64,000 nucleotides of DNA, taken from the NCBI GenBank assembly GCA_044350425.1, contig JBILHS010000008.1:27404-91403 (forward strand), written 5' to 3'. Below, piece after piece: positions 24,578 through 33,992 of the stretch. The position numbers were made by a program, and so were the translations under genes. A model generated the notes under the pieces. The model saw nothing but the letters and a program-made list of their open reading frames with translations. It ran no database searches and was not told where the DNA came from. The stretch comes from M3007 sp044350425. GTDB taxonomy: Bacteria > Bacteroidota > Bacteroidia > Chitinophagales > Saprospiraceae. Within the stretch, counting starts at the first letter, position 1. Each line of letters begins with the position of its first letter.

Positions 24578-26653
24578 TTATTTGGTCAATACGATGGGTT
24601 CGGCCATTTTGGCCACCATGGTAGCGTAGAATTGTTGAAGATCTGGAAACTTCTCCACGGGTAAAAAAGGCGATTTTGTGCTCCTTTTAACCGTAATTTT
24701 GATCAATTCAGGATTGCTTTTATCTACCAGGTAGTCGAATGACAAGGCTTGCTCATCCAATACCAGTTTTAAAGACTTAGGGGCCTCCTCCACGCGGTAT
24801 CCAGGAGGAATTGCAAATGAAAACACATGGGTAGAGACCGATGGAGGTCCAAAATCGACCCCGAATTTCCGGTCTGGATTTTTGAAAGGGGTTTCCTTTA
24901 AACCCATATGGAGCAACGGATCCAGGTAGATTTTATCACCGGAAACAGTGACAAAAGCAGGGGTTTCCAACATAAAAGTTCCCTTCAGGCCAGGAGTATT
25001 CCAATCTCCGGTTTCTTCTGTGCTCAGTTCTGTCAATTGACCGTTAGAAACCATATCTTTAAAATGCTCCTTGACAAAAGTCTGAGCATCTTTTAATCGG
25101 ATCGTTTCCCTGCCGGTCACTGCGGCATGGCCAGTTTCCGAAAAGGAAACTTTTCCACTGATCATGCCATCGGGTTTGATTGTAAGTTCAGAAAGTAAGG
25201 CTGCCCGGTCAGCGATCTTGCTTTGTAAAGGGATCCACTGGATACCTTTATCCGCTTGAAGCAGTAGTCCTTCGCCATGACTGGCATCTATGGGGAGCAG
25301 ACCGATTGGATTTGGCCAGCCAGAGGCGTCTACTAAGGCAAAACTTCCATCTTCTTGCTGGATCGCTGTGATCACCCGGTCAAATTCTCGGACAGAAACT
25401 CTGAATGATAACGCTTTTCCGTGGTCTCTGGAACTGATCAGCACGGGGAATGCCGTTAGTTCCGCCCGTTTTAACATGTTGATAAACAGTAAATTAAGAT
25501 CCGTTGGAGTGCCTTTTTTATTCCGGGTCAGATCATCCAGGGTTTGACTCTTCCAAAAATAATCGTACCCCGTATTCTGATAGTTTTTGCCGATGTACGC
25601 ATAGATGGCGGCTGTTTTTTCGGCGCTGCCGGTCGTTCCTTCAATACACTTGGCGGTTTCAGATCCGGTAAATTTGGAGGAGCTTAACACATCATGGTAA
25701 GTGTCCTCCCAAAGGTCTTTTCCAAGTTGCTCCCAGGTATTGCTTCGTTCCTTGTAAGAACCGTTGACCAACTTATAAGTAGGTCCATTGGGCACCACGG
25801 AAGTTTGATACACGATGCTTACATCAAAACTGATCTGCGATAAATAATCGCGGACGGAAGCAACAAAAGGTTCGGGCTTCAGGGCTGGTACATTCTCCTG
25901 AATATAGTGTAAAATATTGGTGGTATAATCAATGTTGATGTTCTCGGAAGAACTAATGGTTGCATTGCCATCATTGTTTCTGTTGACGTAGTGGATGTTG
26001 AGTCGTTCGTTTTTCAGTTCTTCCTTGGCCAGGGCATAAGGCGTCCAGCCTTGAGCCAGCTTTTTATACTCAATAAAAGTAGGTACAGAAGCCTCGAATT
26101 CACTCCAGAGGGTGGGGGCAATCGCATCCTGAAAAACCCATTCACTGACCGGAAGTCCGATGCCCTCATCCAGTACTGTGTATTTAAACTCAATCACACT
26201 GCCTTCACGTACTCCTGGGATGGCTCCTTTTTTAACGAAAACGCTGGAAGTGAGTTTCTCCTCAAAGATGTTGTCACTGTTCATTTTGGTCTCTACGACC
26301 TTACCACCTTCCAGGTTATAACAACAGGCTTTGAACTCAGTCAATTTTTGCCCTTTGTAGAAAAAAACAGCAAGGTCAGCGAAGCTGTAGCCGTCTTTTT
26401 TGAAAATTTTGATCCGTTTATGGTGTTCATACTCCAGGATGAACCCGGTCGTGTTATCATACCGATGCACTACGGTGCCTTTGTCAAAAAGCACTACCGC
26501 AGGAGCGGAAGGGTCGGCTTCGAAAGTGGTCATGGACATCTCTTCCTCGGAGACTTTTCCATATTTCATTTTAGGAGCTTTGCCCTGAGCCAAAAGGGCA
26601 AATGCGCAGAGCAGGAAGGAGATCGTAAGGAGTCCTTGTTTAAAGGGGATCAT
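24578..26653 (-). CDS. DUF3857 and transglutaminase-like protein lacking catalytic Cys and His
   Basis: A 691-residue exported paralogue of the downstream gene (signal peptide about 1-23, ending LLAQ). DUF3857 (about 50-220) is followed by a transglutaminase-like region (about 330-445). At the catalytic Cys position the sequence reads KKGTPTDLNLLF (380-390), and at the His position FDRVITAI, so neither residue is present. It is therefore probably a non-enzymatic, binding or scaffolding version; many Bacteroidota members of this subgroup share that loss. It is first in the operon with the complete enzyme. Confidence 0.83.
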   Translation of the reverse strand: MIPFKQGLLTISFLLCAFALLAQGKAPKMKYGKVSEEEMSMTTFEADPSAPAVVLFDKGTVVHRYDNTTGFILEYEHHKRIKIFKKDGYSFADLAVFFYKGQKLTEFKACCYNLEGGKVVETKMNSDNIFEEKLTSSVFVKKGAIPGVREGSVIEFKYTVLDEGIGLPVSEWVFQDAIAPTLWSEFEASVPTFIEYKKLAQGWTPYALAKEELKNERLNIHYVNRNNDGNATISSSENINIDYTTNILHYIQENVPALKPEPFVASVRDYLSQISFDVSIVYQTSVVPNGPTYKLVNGSYKERSNTWEQLGKDLWEDTYHDVLSSSKFTGSETAKCIEGTTGSAEKTAAIYAYIGKNYQNTGYDYFWKSQTLDDLTRNKKGTPTDLNLLFINMLKRAELTAFPVLISSRDHGKALSFRVSVREFDRVITAIQQEDGSFALVDASGWPNPIGLLPIDASHGEGLLLQADKGIQWIPLQSKIADRAALLSELTIKPDGMISGKVSFSETGHAAVTGRETIRLKDAQTFVKEHFKDMVSNGQLTELSTEETGDWNTPGLKGTFMLETPAFVTVSGDKIYLDPLLHMGLKETPFKNPDRKFGVDFGPPSVSTHVFSFAIPPGYRVEEAPKSLKLVLDEQALSFDYLVDKSNPELIKITVKRSTKSPFLPVEKFPDLQQFYATMVAKMAEPIVLTK

Positions 26654-26900
26654 AAAGGTTTAGTTTAGGTGTGTTGGACGGATTGTAAAGGTAGAAAACG
26701 AACCGACAACAAGAATCTTTTCCAAGCTCCAAAAAATGTGATAACCACTCGTTGAATAGCCAAGATGTAATCCGGGCTGTAATTTTTCATTTTTGTTTTA
26801 AAAGCAAAATGGAACACCTCGTTTTAAGCTCTGAAAATCAATATTTTAAGCTAAAACGAAAAAAATATCTAATAAAATGTTTTAAATAAATATGGAAATC

Positions 26901-26932
26901 TTGTTTTTAAAAACAAAATGTTTGTAATTTTG
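26901..26932 (+). promoter_or_regulatory. Bacteroidota-type promoter for the glucosaminidase gene
   Basis: A -33-like ttg at 26901-26903 is followed after 21 bases by taattttg at 26925-26932, which matches the TAnnTTTG -7 consensus. Transcription would start near 26938, giving an 80-base leader before the ATG at 27019. The rest of the gene-free stretch 26654-27018 is very AT-rich between about 26770 and 26930 and holds two short palindromes of the form ttttgttttaaaagcaaaat. I see no gene there. Confidence 0.6.
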
Positions 26933-27018
26933 CTCGACAAGAAATTTCAAAGGCGAGCAAAACCCGGGGGCTCGCCAGGCACTTCTTCAACCATCATAAA
27001 ATTTAAAAAATCGCCGCC

Positions 27019-27918
27019 ATGGGAAAGAACAAATGGTACTTCGAGACCGAAAACACCGAAAAACAGCCAGGAAGTGCCCCTTCAAGTCAGCGCCAGAGTC
27101 GCGCTAAAAAATCAGCCTTTATGCCCAGTACTTTTGTTTGGGAATCGCCTGAAAATATGCCTTTGCCCAAACTGATGCGCCTGGTCTGGATGCGTTTGAG
27201 ACGGAGTTGGGTCGCTTTGAGATTCCAGGCAAACCGCTGGTCTTTTGGACTATTTCGAAAGAAAACTGCCGTGCAATTGATCATGGTTGGGGTAACCGGG
27301 TTTGTCCTTTTGGGTCCGGATGGATCTTCAGGCCTGTTGTCCCGAGGTGATACAAAGTCCGAATTATGGGCAGAAGAAACTACCATGGATGTGGGCGGAG
27401 TTGAAAGAGCGCCCAGAAAGGTCAAACCTGTGCGCAAAAAAAACGATGCGGCACCTGTTGCTTCACATGAATTATTTCAGGAGCAGGCCATAAAGTACAT
27501 TGCACAGTACTCCAAAATTGCGGTTAGAGAAATGAATCAATTCGGTATCCCGGCTAGCATTAGCCTGGCGCAAGGTCTGATTGAGAGTAGGGCGGGAACA
27601 AGCAAACTGGCCGTTTCGAACAACAACCATTTTGGAATGAAATGCTTTGCAAGAAACTGCGCTAAAGGCCATTGTTCCAACCATACAGATGATACCCATA
27701 AAGACTTTTTTAAAAAGTTTCCCTCTGCTTGGCAAGGCTGGAGAGCCCACAGTCAATTGCTGGCCTCCGGCCGATACACCAAACTCAAACGCTATGGGAG
27801 GGACTATAAGGCCTGGGCCCATGGTCTTAAGTCTGCGGGATACGCCACAGATCGAACTTATGCTGAGAAATTGATCGGAATCATTGAGCGCTACGATCTG
27901 TATAAATATGACCGCTAG
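27019..27918 (+). CDS. Membrane-anchored glucosaminidase (FlgJ-like peptidoglycan hydrolase)
   Basis: A 299-residue protein. A basic cytoplasmic region (residues 1-82, with the Arg-rich stretch MRLRRSW) precedes one membrane helix at about 84-99 (VQLIMVGVTGFVLL). A periplasmic linker leads to a glucosaminidase domain at about 153-299. The catalytic Glu is likely E189 in AQGLIESRAG, and the family motif NNNHFGMKCF lies at 201-210. It should cut peptidoglycan glycans close to the inner membrane. Unlike the exported paralogue at 2387 it keeps a membrane anchor. It is convergent with rsmG. Confidence 0.88.
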   Translation: MGKNKWYFETENTEKQPGSAPSSQRQSRAKKSAFMPSTFVWESPENMPLPKLMRLVWMRLRRSWVALRFQANRWSFGLFRKKTAVQLIMVGVTGFVLLGPDGSSGLLSRGDTKSELWAEETTMDVGGVERAPRKVKPVRKKNDAAPVASHELFQEQAIKYIAQYSKIAVREMNQFGIPASISLAQGLIESRAGTSKLAVSNNNHFGMKCFARNCAKGHCSNHTDDTHKDFFKKFPSAWQGWRAHSQLLASGRYTKLKRYGRDYKAWAHGLKSAGYATDRTYAEKLIGIIERYDLYKYDR

Positions 27919-27936
27919 CGTGTGTCTGAAGAACGC

Positions 27937-28575
27937 TTAACCTTGCGCGTATACCACCGATTTTTCATCAAAAAATTCTTCTCTAAAGTAATTTCTGATA
28001 GGAAAAACCTCCGTGTACTCCTTGCCTTTGCCCGGAAGTTCCCGGATCTCAGCACTTAAATTTCCACCTTTTAAGGCCAACACGCCATTTGGGAGAATAT
28101 GAACATGCTTTTTCTTCAAAAATCGTTGACTCCAGGTGAGGAGTTTATCGAGGGTGGCTACGCCCCGGGACAAGACAAAGTCGAATTGGCCATTCATCTT
28201 TATCTCCTCAGCGCGGCCATGAATGGCCGTCACGTTTTCGAGCCCCAAAGCGTCTGCAACTTCTTGCACCACACGGATCTTCTTGCCGGTACCATCCACG
28301 AGTACAAATTTAGTTTCCGGGAAAAATATAGCCAGCGGGATACCAGGGAAGCCACCACCAGTGCCGAGATCCAAAATTTGGGCTTCAGGTAAAAATTGAA
28401 TGACCTTGGCTATTGCCAGTGAATGCAAAATATGGCGCTCTGCCAGGTTGTCAATATCCTGTCTGGAAATGACATTGATTTTATCGTTCCACTCCTTATA
28501 AAGTGGTACCAGTTGATCAAATCGAGCCTTTTGTTCAGCGCTCAGATTTGGAAAGTATTTATTGATTAATTCCAT
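27937..28575 (-). CDS. rsmG: 16S rRNA (guanine(527)-N(7))-methyltransferase RsmG
   Basis: A 212-residue enzyme that methylates G527 of 16S rRNA using S-adenosylmethionine. The N-terminal part has KEWNDKINVISRQD and the family motif AERHILHSLA. The SAM-binding loop is LDLGTGGGFPGIPLAIFFP, followed by FVLVDGTGKKI and SRGVATLDKLLTW. Length and motif order are normal for RsmG/GidB. It lies 20 bases downstream of the sigma-like/TPR gene on the same strand. Confidence 0.96.
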   Translation of the reverse strand: MELINKYFPNLSAEQKARFDQLVPLYKEWNDKINVISRQDIDNLAERHILHSLAIAKVIQFLPEAQILDLGTGGGFPGIPLAIFFPETKFVLVDGTGKKIRVVQEVADALGLENVTAIHGRAEEIKMNGQFDFVLSRGVATLDKLLTWSQRFLKKKHVHILPNGVLALKGGNLSAEIRELPGKGKEYTEVFPIRNYFREEFFDEKSVVYAQG

Positions 28576-28595
28576 GTTTTTAAGAGTGCCCGGAG

Positions 28596-29843
28596 TTATT
28601 CAGTTAATTCTTTGAGCATTTTTTCAGCCTGCACCCGGCGTTCAGGTACTTCAGTGTTGGACAGCGCTCTTTCTACTGCACGACGGGCAATGTCCTTTTG
28701 TTCGGGATCAATCGCTGCCATTTTAACGTATGCCAAAGCCATGTACCAGTAAATGTCTTCTCCAAACCGCTCCAGGTCCTCAATTTTAGAGATACACTCC
28801 AGAGTCAAATCAGGGTTTTCCAATTGTAGCCCGACAATCGCCAGATAAAAGAATACATCCGATTGACAAACCGAAAGAGAGTCATTGATCATGTCTGCCA
28901 GGCTTGTGGCAGCATATCTCCATTCCTTTTTTGTGTAATGGTTATCTGCTGAGCGGAACCCGGCAATACAGGCCTCCGGTCGTACCGGTGCAATGCTATC
29001 TTTGGCATATCTCTGGGCCATATCCTCCACAATGCTGGCCGGGGGATTGAAATTATTTTCATAAACTTCGTTCGGCGATTTGTCCCGAAAGATCCAGGTC
29101 AGGGCGCCATATCCAACGATTAGGAAAAGCAATGTAAAGAATGCATTTCGGATGGTTTTATTCTCTTTGGATGCCGGGATCTGGCTGGAATACATCCTGC
29201 GCTCTAAGGCTTCACAGGCTGACCAGGTTTGATGGAAAAGGGTGTCGGTGAGGGGGATTGCCACCCAGGAAGGTAGCGGTGTTTCCCAGATTTTACCCCG
29301 CTCCCCTAAAAGGATCTTTAAGTGCCCAATACTTTTTTCATAAGGAGCCAGGTTGATGGCCGATGCATCCGAAGTCTGTTGCGCCCGCAAGTTAGCCAGG
29401 GCCTGGATCTGTCTCTGATCCTCCACCTGAAGCTTCGAAAATTGCTTTTTGGCTTTGATCTGCATGCGCAATGCGCGCAGCGCCGCCTGATCCGGAAGTC
29501 CGGCAATCACAGGTAATTCTTCCACGGAAGGCTCGGCAATGGGAGGTGTTTCCTGCTCTTTTTCCAGCAACCAGTCCCTGTATTGGGCAACAGAAAGGTT
29601 TTTAAGAAAGAGATAGATAGGAGCATCTAAGGGGTATTTGTCCTCATGAACCAATCGTGCCGTATGGATGATGGCTACCCGAAAAAAGGTGCCGCCATCC
29701 GCATAAGTGCCCCCGGCCGCCTGGACCGCTTTGGCAATGGGCTGCCGAAACTCATGATACAAAGCATCCACCACGCTTAAATCAGCATTGCGAAGCCCGT
29801 TAAGGTAAGTTTCGTTGGGAAATGTAGCGATCGGGTCTGTCAT
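28596..29843 (-). CDS. Sigma-like N-terminal domain, one TM helix and C-terminal TPR-like region
   Basis: A 415-residue protein. Residues 10-95 resemble sigma-70 region 2 of ECF factors (YLNGLRNADLSVVDALYHEF; TFFRVAIIHTARLV; YLFLKNLSVAQYRDWLL). A Glu/Gln-rich middle follows, with no recognisable region 4. A membrane helix lies at about 233-251 (AFFTLLFLIVGYGALTWIF). The C-terminal 140 residues are helical and TPR-like (YAATSLADMIND, VFFYLAIVGLQLENPDLTLE). This suggests a domain derived from a sigma factor but anchored in the membrane with a periplasmic repeat domain. Function unknown. It precedes rsmG by 20 bases and is divergent from the DUF2851 gene. Confidence 0.65.
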   Translation of the reverse strand: MTDPIATFPNETYLNGLRNADLSVVDALYHEFRQPIAKAVQAAGGTYADGGTFFRVAIIHTARLVHEDKYPLDAPIYLFLKNLSVAQYRDWLLEKEQETPPIAEPSVEELPVIAGLPDQAALRALRMQIKAKKQFSKLQVEDQRQIQALANLRAQQTSDASAINLAPYEKSIGHLKILLGERGKIWETPLPSWVAIPLTDTLFHQTWSACEALERRMYSSQIPASKENKTIRNAFFTLLFLIVGYGALTWIFRDKSPNEVYENNFNPPASIVEDMAQRYAKDSIAPVRPEACIAGFRSADNHYTKKEWRYAATSLADMINDSLSVCQSDVFFYLAIVGLQLENPDLTLECISKIEDLERFGEDIYWYMALAYVKMAAIDPEQKDIARRAVERALSNTEVPERRVQAEKMLKELTE

Positions 29844-30051
29844 AACTGGGCAAAGGTCGTAAGGAATGCTGAATTTAGGGAGTTATTCTTAGCTCCCACC
29901 TGCCGAATGATTGAATCCACAGGCAAATATTTTTTCAGGTGGTATTGTAAACAGCCGGATTTTTACTTAATTTTGTTAGCACCTCTAAGAATTCACCTGC
30001 ACGAAACTGTGCAGGATACCTTCAATTACCAAAACCAAATGACAAACTTTT

Positions 30052-31320
30052 ATGAAAGAATCCTTCCTTCACTTTCTGTGGCGGACCCGCAGATTTAATG
30101 CCCAAAATCTTTGTACCACAGAATTTCACCCCATTGTGATCCAGGTTCCCGGCGAACATAACACCCATGCCGGCCCCGATTTTTTCAATGCCCGACTGCG
30201 CATTGGGGATACCCATTGGGCCGGGAATGTTGAAATGCACCTGCAAAGTTCAGAATGGATAGCGCATGGTCACTCACAGGACCCGGCCTATGATAATGTG
30301 GTCTTACATGTGGTGTTGGAAGAGGACCAGCCCATCCATTTTCCAAACGGAACCCGCATTCCCTGCCTGGAACTTAAGGGCCGTATTCCACCCAAATTGT
30401 TAGAAAATTACGAGCGCCTGGAACGCGAACAAGCCTGGATCCCTTGCGAGCATTTTTTTATGGCTGTTCCTGAAATTGTTCGACTCAATTGGTTAGATCG
30501 ATTGCTGGTGGAGCGCCTTGAACTTAAAACGACAGGTATTGAAGCAGCACTAAAAAGCAGTGAAAATCATTGGGAAGAGGCTTTTTATCAGCTTTTGGCA
30601 AGAAGTTTCGGACTAAAGGTGAACATGGAACCATTTGAAGCCTTGGCCCGTACCCTGCCCCTGCTGATCCTTTCTAAACACAAATCAAACCTGATCCAGT
30701 TGGAGGCGCTTATCTTGGGTCAGGCGGGTTTTTTAGAAGGTGATTTCAAAGAGGATTGGCCTAAAACACTGGCCAGAGAATACCGGCATTTGTCCCATAA
30801 ATATGGTTTGGAGCCACTCGAAGTGAGCCAATGGAAATTTCTCCGGTTACGTCCGGCCAATTTCCCAACAGTTCGTCTGGCTCAGTTTGCAAAATTGATC
30901 CATCAATCTTCCAACTTGTTTTCGCAGATTCTGGAGGTGCAAAACTTACGGGAAATCGAAAACCTTTTTCAGGTACAACCAAGTACTTATTGGTCAGATC
31001 ATTTTATGTTGGATAAGGCCTCTGCTAAGCAGGGAAAGACGATTGGAAGAGATTTTGTCCACCTGATTGTCATTAATACCGTGGTTCCTTTCCTCTTTTT
31101 TTACGGAAAAACAAGAGACCTCGATGAACCTAAAAAAAGGGCACTGGCGCTGCTTGAAGAACTTCATCCAGAAGCCAATTCTATTTTAGATGCCTGGGCG
31201 ACTCTGGGGATGAAGCCGCGCAATGCTTTTCAAACGCAGGCGCTGATTCATTTGAAAACCAGATATTGCGACCAGAAACGTTGCCTGGAATGCTCGATCG
31301 GCACCGCCATTCTGAAATAA
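30052..31320 (+). CDS. DUF2851 family protein
   Basis: A 422-residue protein beginning MKESFLHFLWRTRRF with the family's N-terminal motif HNTHAGPDFFNARLRIG and GNVEMHLQSSEW. The C-terminus carries a cysteine cluster (YCDQKRCLECSIG) that may bind a metal. DUF2851 is widespread in Bacteroidota; its function is not established. No signal peptide is seen, so it is probably cytoplasmic. The length is typical. It is followed after 35 bases by a GH53 galactanase on the same strand, but a functional link is not expected. Confidence 0.9.
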   Translation: MKESFLHFLWRTRRFNAQNLCTTEFHPIVIQVPGEHNTHAGPDFFNARLRIGDTHWAGNVEMHLQSSEWIAHGHSQDPAYDNVVLHVVLEEDQPIHFPNGTRIPCLELKGRIPPKLLENYERLEREQAWIPCEHFFMAVPEIVRLNWLDRLLVERLELKTTGIEAALKSSENHWEEAFYQLLARSFGLKVNMEPFEALARTLPLLILSKHKSNLIQLEALILGQAGFLEGDFKEDWPKTLAREYRHLSHKYGLEPLEVSQWKFLRLRPANFPTVRLAQFAKLIHQSSNLFSQILEVQNLREIENLFQVQPSTYWSDHFMLDKASAKQGKTIGRDFVHLIVINTVVPFLFFYGKTRDLDEPKKRALALLEELHPEANSILDAWATLGMKPRNAFQTQALIHLKTRYCDQKRCLECSIGTAILK

Positions 31321-31355
31321 TTTCTCGCAGGGACATTTTCATCTAAATCAAGATT

Positions 31356-32771
31356 ATGAAGTTCAAATTTCACCTCTTCATCGCAACGATGGTACAGGCC
31401 TTAAATGGTCAATCCCAGGCATTTTATTTCGGAGCCGACCTCTCTTACGTCCATGAAATGGAAGATTGTGGGGTGGTGTACAAGGAGTCTGGCCAAGTCA
31501 AAGAAGTTTACCAGATTTTTGCGGACCATCATTGCAATCTGGTCCGGCTCCGCTTGTGGCATACGCCCCAATGGTATGACGGATTGAATGCAGGCAAGCG
31601 ATATTCAGATTTTCAGGATGTTCGTCAAAGTATCATGCGGGCCAAAGCACAGGGGATGAAGGTATTACTCGACTTCCACCTTTCTGACAGTTGGGCAGAT
31701 CCCGGCCATCAGGTGGTGCCGGCAGCATGGTTGGGGGTGGTGGATAATTTGCCACGTTTGAAAGACTCGCTGTACAACTACATTTCCCAAACATTGATAA
31801 GTCTGAACAGCGAAGGACTACTCCCCGAAATGGTGCAGATTGGCAATGAAACCAATCGGGGCATACTGCTTTCGCCTACGGTGGATGCGGCCGGATGGAG
31901 CCTCGATTGGAATCGGAATAGTCAACTATTCAAGGGAGCGATCCAGGCGGTGCGCGATGTGGAAAGCGCTACGGGTAAAAACATTCAGGTTGCGCTCCAT
32001 ATCGCAGGGCCCTCGGAGGCAGATTGGTTGGTGGCAGGCTTTTGGGCCAATGGGGTGACCGATTTTGATGTGATCGGCCTTTCGTACTATTGGGCCTGGC
32101 ATAAGCCTGCCAGCATCACGGATGTAGGGAATATCGTTTCTGAGCTTCGACAGAACTACCCGGGTAAGGAAGTGATGATTTTTGAAACCGGGTATCCCTG
32201 GACTTTACAATGGGAAGATAACGCAAACAACATTATTACCGAATTGAATCCGGGCTATGCACCCGCAAGTCCGGATAATCAACGAAAATGGTTGGTAGAT
32301 ATGACCCAAACAGCCATCAATAAGGGTGCAAAAGGGGTGGTCTATTGGGAACCGGCATGGCAATCATCGCCATGTTGGACGCAATGGGGGCAGGGCTCGC
32401 ATCAGGAACATGCTACTTTTTTTGATTTTCAAAACAACTTATTGGCCGGCGGGGGATTGGATTTTATGGAATTTCCATATCAAAACCTATCGCCTGTCGA
32501 GGTCATAGAAAACAAGGTAAATTTCAGTGTCTGGCCTGATAACCAAGTGGCCAATTTGGTCATTCAATTGCAAGGCAATTCATGGGCAGAAGTAATGGAT
32601 TTCAAGTTGGTAAACGCTAACGGGGAACTTATAACCTCTCGCAAAATGCATGCTTCACCCGGCTCGGAATTACATGTTCCAATACCAGTATTGCCTCCGG
32701 GCATTTATTATTGTTCGATTTTTGATGGGAAAGTGCTAAAAGCCACCCGTGGGGTTATAATTCACAAGTAA
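31356..32771 (+). CDS. GH53 endo-beta-1,4-galactanase with C-terminal sorting-like domain
   Basis: A 471-residue secreted enzyme that cleaves beta-1,4-galactan side chains of pectin (type I arabinogalactan). A signal peptide (about 1-20) is followed by a TIM-barrel: FGADLSYVHEMED (26-38) and LVRLRLWHTPQW (62-73). The acid/base is probably E165 in QIGNETNRG, and the nucleophile E277 in MIFETGYPW. Residues about 385-471 form an immunoglobulin-like T9SS-type C-terminal domain (LPPGIYYCSIFDGKVLKAT). It converges on the SusE-like/SusD/SusC genes, which supports a galactan utilisation locus. Confidence 0.93.
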   Translation: MKFKFHLFIATMVQALNGQSQAFYFGADLSYVHEMEDCGVVYKESGQVKEVYQIFADHHCNLVRLRLWHTPQWYDGLNAGKRYSDFQDVRQSIMRAKAQGMKVLLDFHLSDSWADPGHQVVPAAWLGVVDNLPRLKDSLYNYISQTLISLNSEGLLPEMVQIGNETNRGILLSPTVDAAGWSLDWNRNSQLFKGAIQAVRDVESATGKNIQVALHIAGPSEADWLVAGFWANGVTDFDVIGLSYYWAWHKPASITDVGNIVSELRQNYPGKEVMIFETGYPWTLQWEDNANNIITELNPGYAPASPDNQRKWLVDMTQTAINKGAKGVVYWEPAWQSSPCWTQWGQGSHQEHATFFDFQNNLLAGGGLDFMEFPYQNLSPVEVIENKVNFSVWPDNQVANLVIQLQGNSWAEVMDFKLVNANGELITSRKMHASPGSELHVPIPVLPPGIYYCSIFDGKVLKATRGVIIHK

Positions 32772-32780
32772 ATAAAAAAG

Positions 32781-32813
32781 AAAGGGCTGCCCCGGAATCC
32801 GGGGCAGCCCTTT
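32781..32813. terminator. Bidirectional terminator between GH53 and SusE-like genes
   Basis: A perfect inverted repeat: aaagggctgccccgg, a two- to three-base turn, then ccggggcagcccttt. The stem is 15 base pairs and GC-rich, with A-rich and T/A-rich flanks. It lies between two convergent stops (32771 and 32833), so it can terminate both transcripts. Confidence 0.9.
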
Positions 32814-32832
32814 GAATAAAAACACATGCGGA

Positions 32833-33882
32833 TCAGTTTTTAGTGATCTTATACGTGTAGATCGCGGCGCCTAAATTGAGTTCAATGGTGTAGTTGCCTG
32901 CTTCTGCAACCGCAATATTGTCGCCACCATATTCCATTTTTTTATTGGCCCCTGTGTCACCTAAATTGATGCCCCAGTCGTCATTAGCGCGGAATTTGAT
33001 CTCTCCGGCTACCAGATTGACTGTTATGGTCCATTTATTCGTGCCGGGATCATAGGTCATATTCTGGTCGCTGTCCCAGCCGTTGGGTGTAGCAGAGCCA
33101 ATCAGACCCCAGTCCGTCTTCGTATAGGAGTGGGTCAAAGCATTCAGGTCAACATTAAGTTTGTAAACACCGGGCGCTGCCAACGCAATGTCGGTACCGC
33201 CAGCTTCCAGGGTGCCATCAGCACCGGTATCACCCCAGTTGGTATCCCATGATGGACCTTTGGTAAACTTGTATTTGGCGTCGGTGATTCCGTAATAAAT
33301 GTAACCCTCATACCGATCATCACTTTTTGCAGAGAAAATGACGGTATTGTTGTTTTCCGGCTTCCAGGGGTCTGGCGTCTGGTAACTACCCGGAACCTGT
33401 AATTGAGGATAAACAATATTCACTACATAAGGCTTGATCTGCAAAGTGATGGAAGGTGAAGTAAGTACCGGAAGGGTAGCATCACTTCCAAGCTTTGCTA
33501 CTACCCGAAACTCAACATTGGAGAATTCATCACCAGGCAAGTCCTTTGTCAACATGATGGTGTTGATTTTTTCATTGGTGACTGTACCCAGGGAAAGTTT
33601 GTTCACAGAACCAACCGTTACTGCCCCGGCAAAATTATTGCCTGCCTTGTCCATTTCCAGGGTGTAATTCACCCCAGCTTCGAATCCATAGTCAGCAGCC
33701 GTCCACTCAAAAATCTTAAAGATATCCGCAGCGGTACTTTCAGTCAGCGTGAAGGTAGTGCCTCCAGCCGGGCTGACAATTAGTGGTGGATTACCTGGTG
33801 TGAGTATCGGCTCTTTGTCTTTTTCAGTACATGCGCTTAAGAAAAGCGCCGTAAAAAGCGCGAGGGAAAGTATTTTTTTCAT
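32833..33882 (-). CDS. SusE/SusF-like outer-membrane glycan-binding lipoprotein
   Basis: A 349-residue surface lipoprotein (lipobox FLSAC, Cys18). An N-terminal SusE-like Ig domain (about 25-150; FEWTAADYGFEAGVNYTLEM) is followed by two glycan-binding modules at about 157-253 and 257-349. The second contains WGLIGSATPNGWDSDQNMTY and FRANDDWGINLGD. It should hold polysaccharide at the cell surface for the SusC/SusD importer. The start at 33882 is chosen because it begins the lipoprotein signal; an upstream ATG adds 29 non-family residues. Its two C-terminal modules are closely similar to a segment inside the neighbouring SusD. It is third in the susC-susD-susE order. Confidence 0.9.
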   Translation of the reverse strand: MKKILSLALFTALFLSACTEKDKEPILTPGNPPLIVSPAGGTTFTLTESTAADIFKIFEWTAADYGFEAGVNYTLEMDKAGNNFAGAVTVGSVNKLSLGTVTNEKINTIMLTKDLPGDEFSNVEFRVVAKLGSDATLPVLTSPSITLQIKPYVVNIVYPQLQVPGSYQTPDPWKPENNNTVIFSAKSDDRYEGYIYYGITDAKYKFTKGPSWDTNWGDTGADGTLEAGGTDIALAAPGVYKLNVDLNALTHSYTKTDWGLIGSATPNGWDSDQNMTYDPGTNKWTITVNLVAGEIKFRANDDWGINLGDTGANKKMEYGGDNIAVAEAGNYTIELNLGAAIYTYKITKN

Positions 33883-33992
33883 TGTTTTATTTTTTTGAGA
33901 CTTCAGGTGTTTGGAAGCCCGAACCGCAGCAATGATCTGTAATTTAATTGCTAAGGTCCGGGTATCCAAAGCCCCAAGGTCTTATGATTCAA

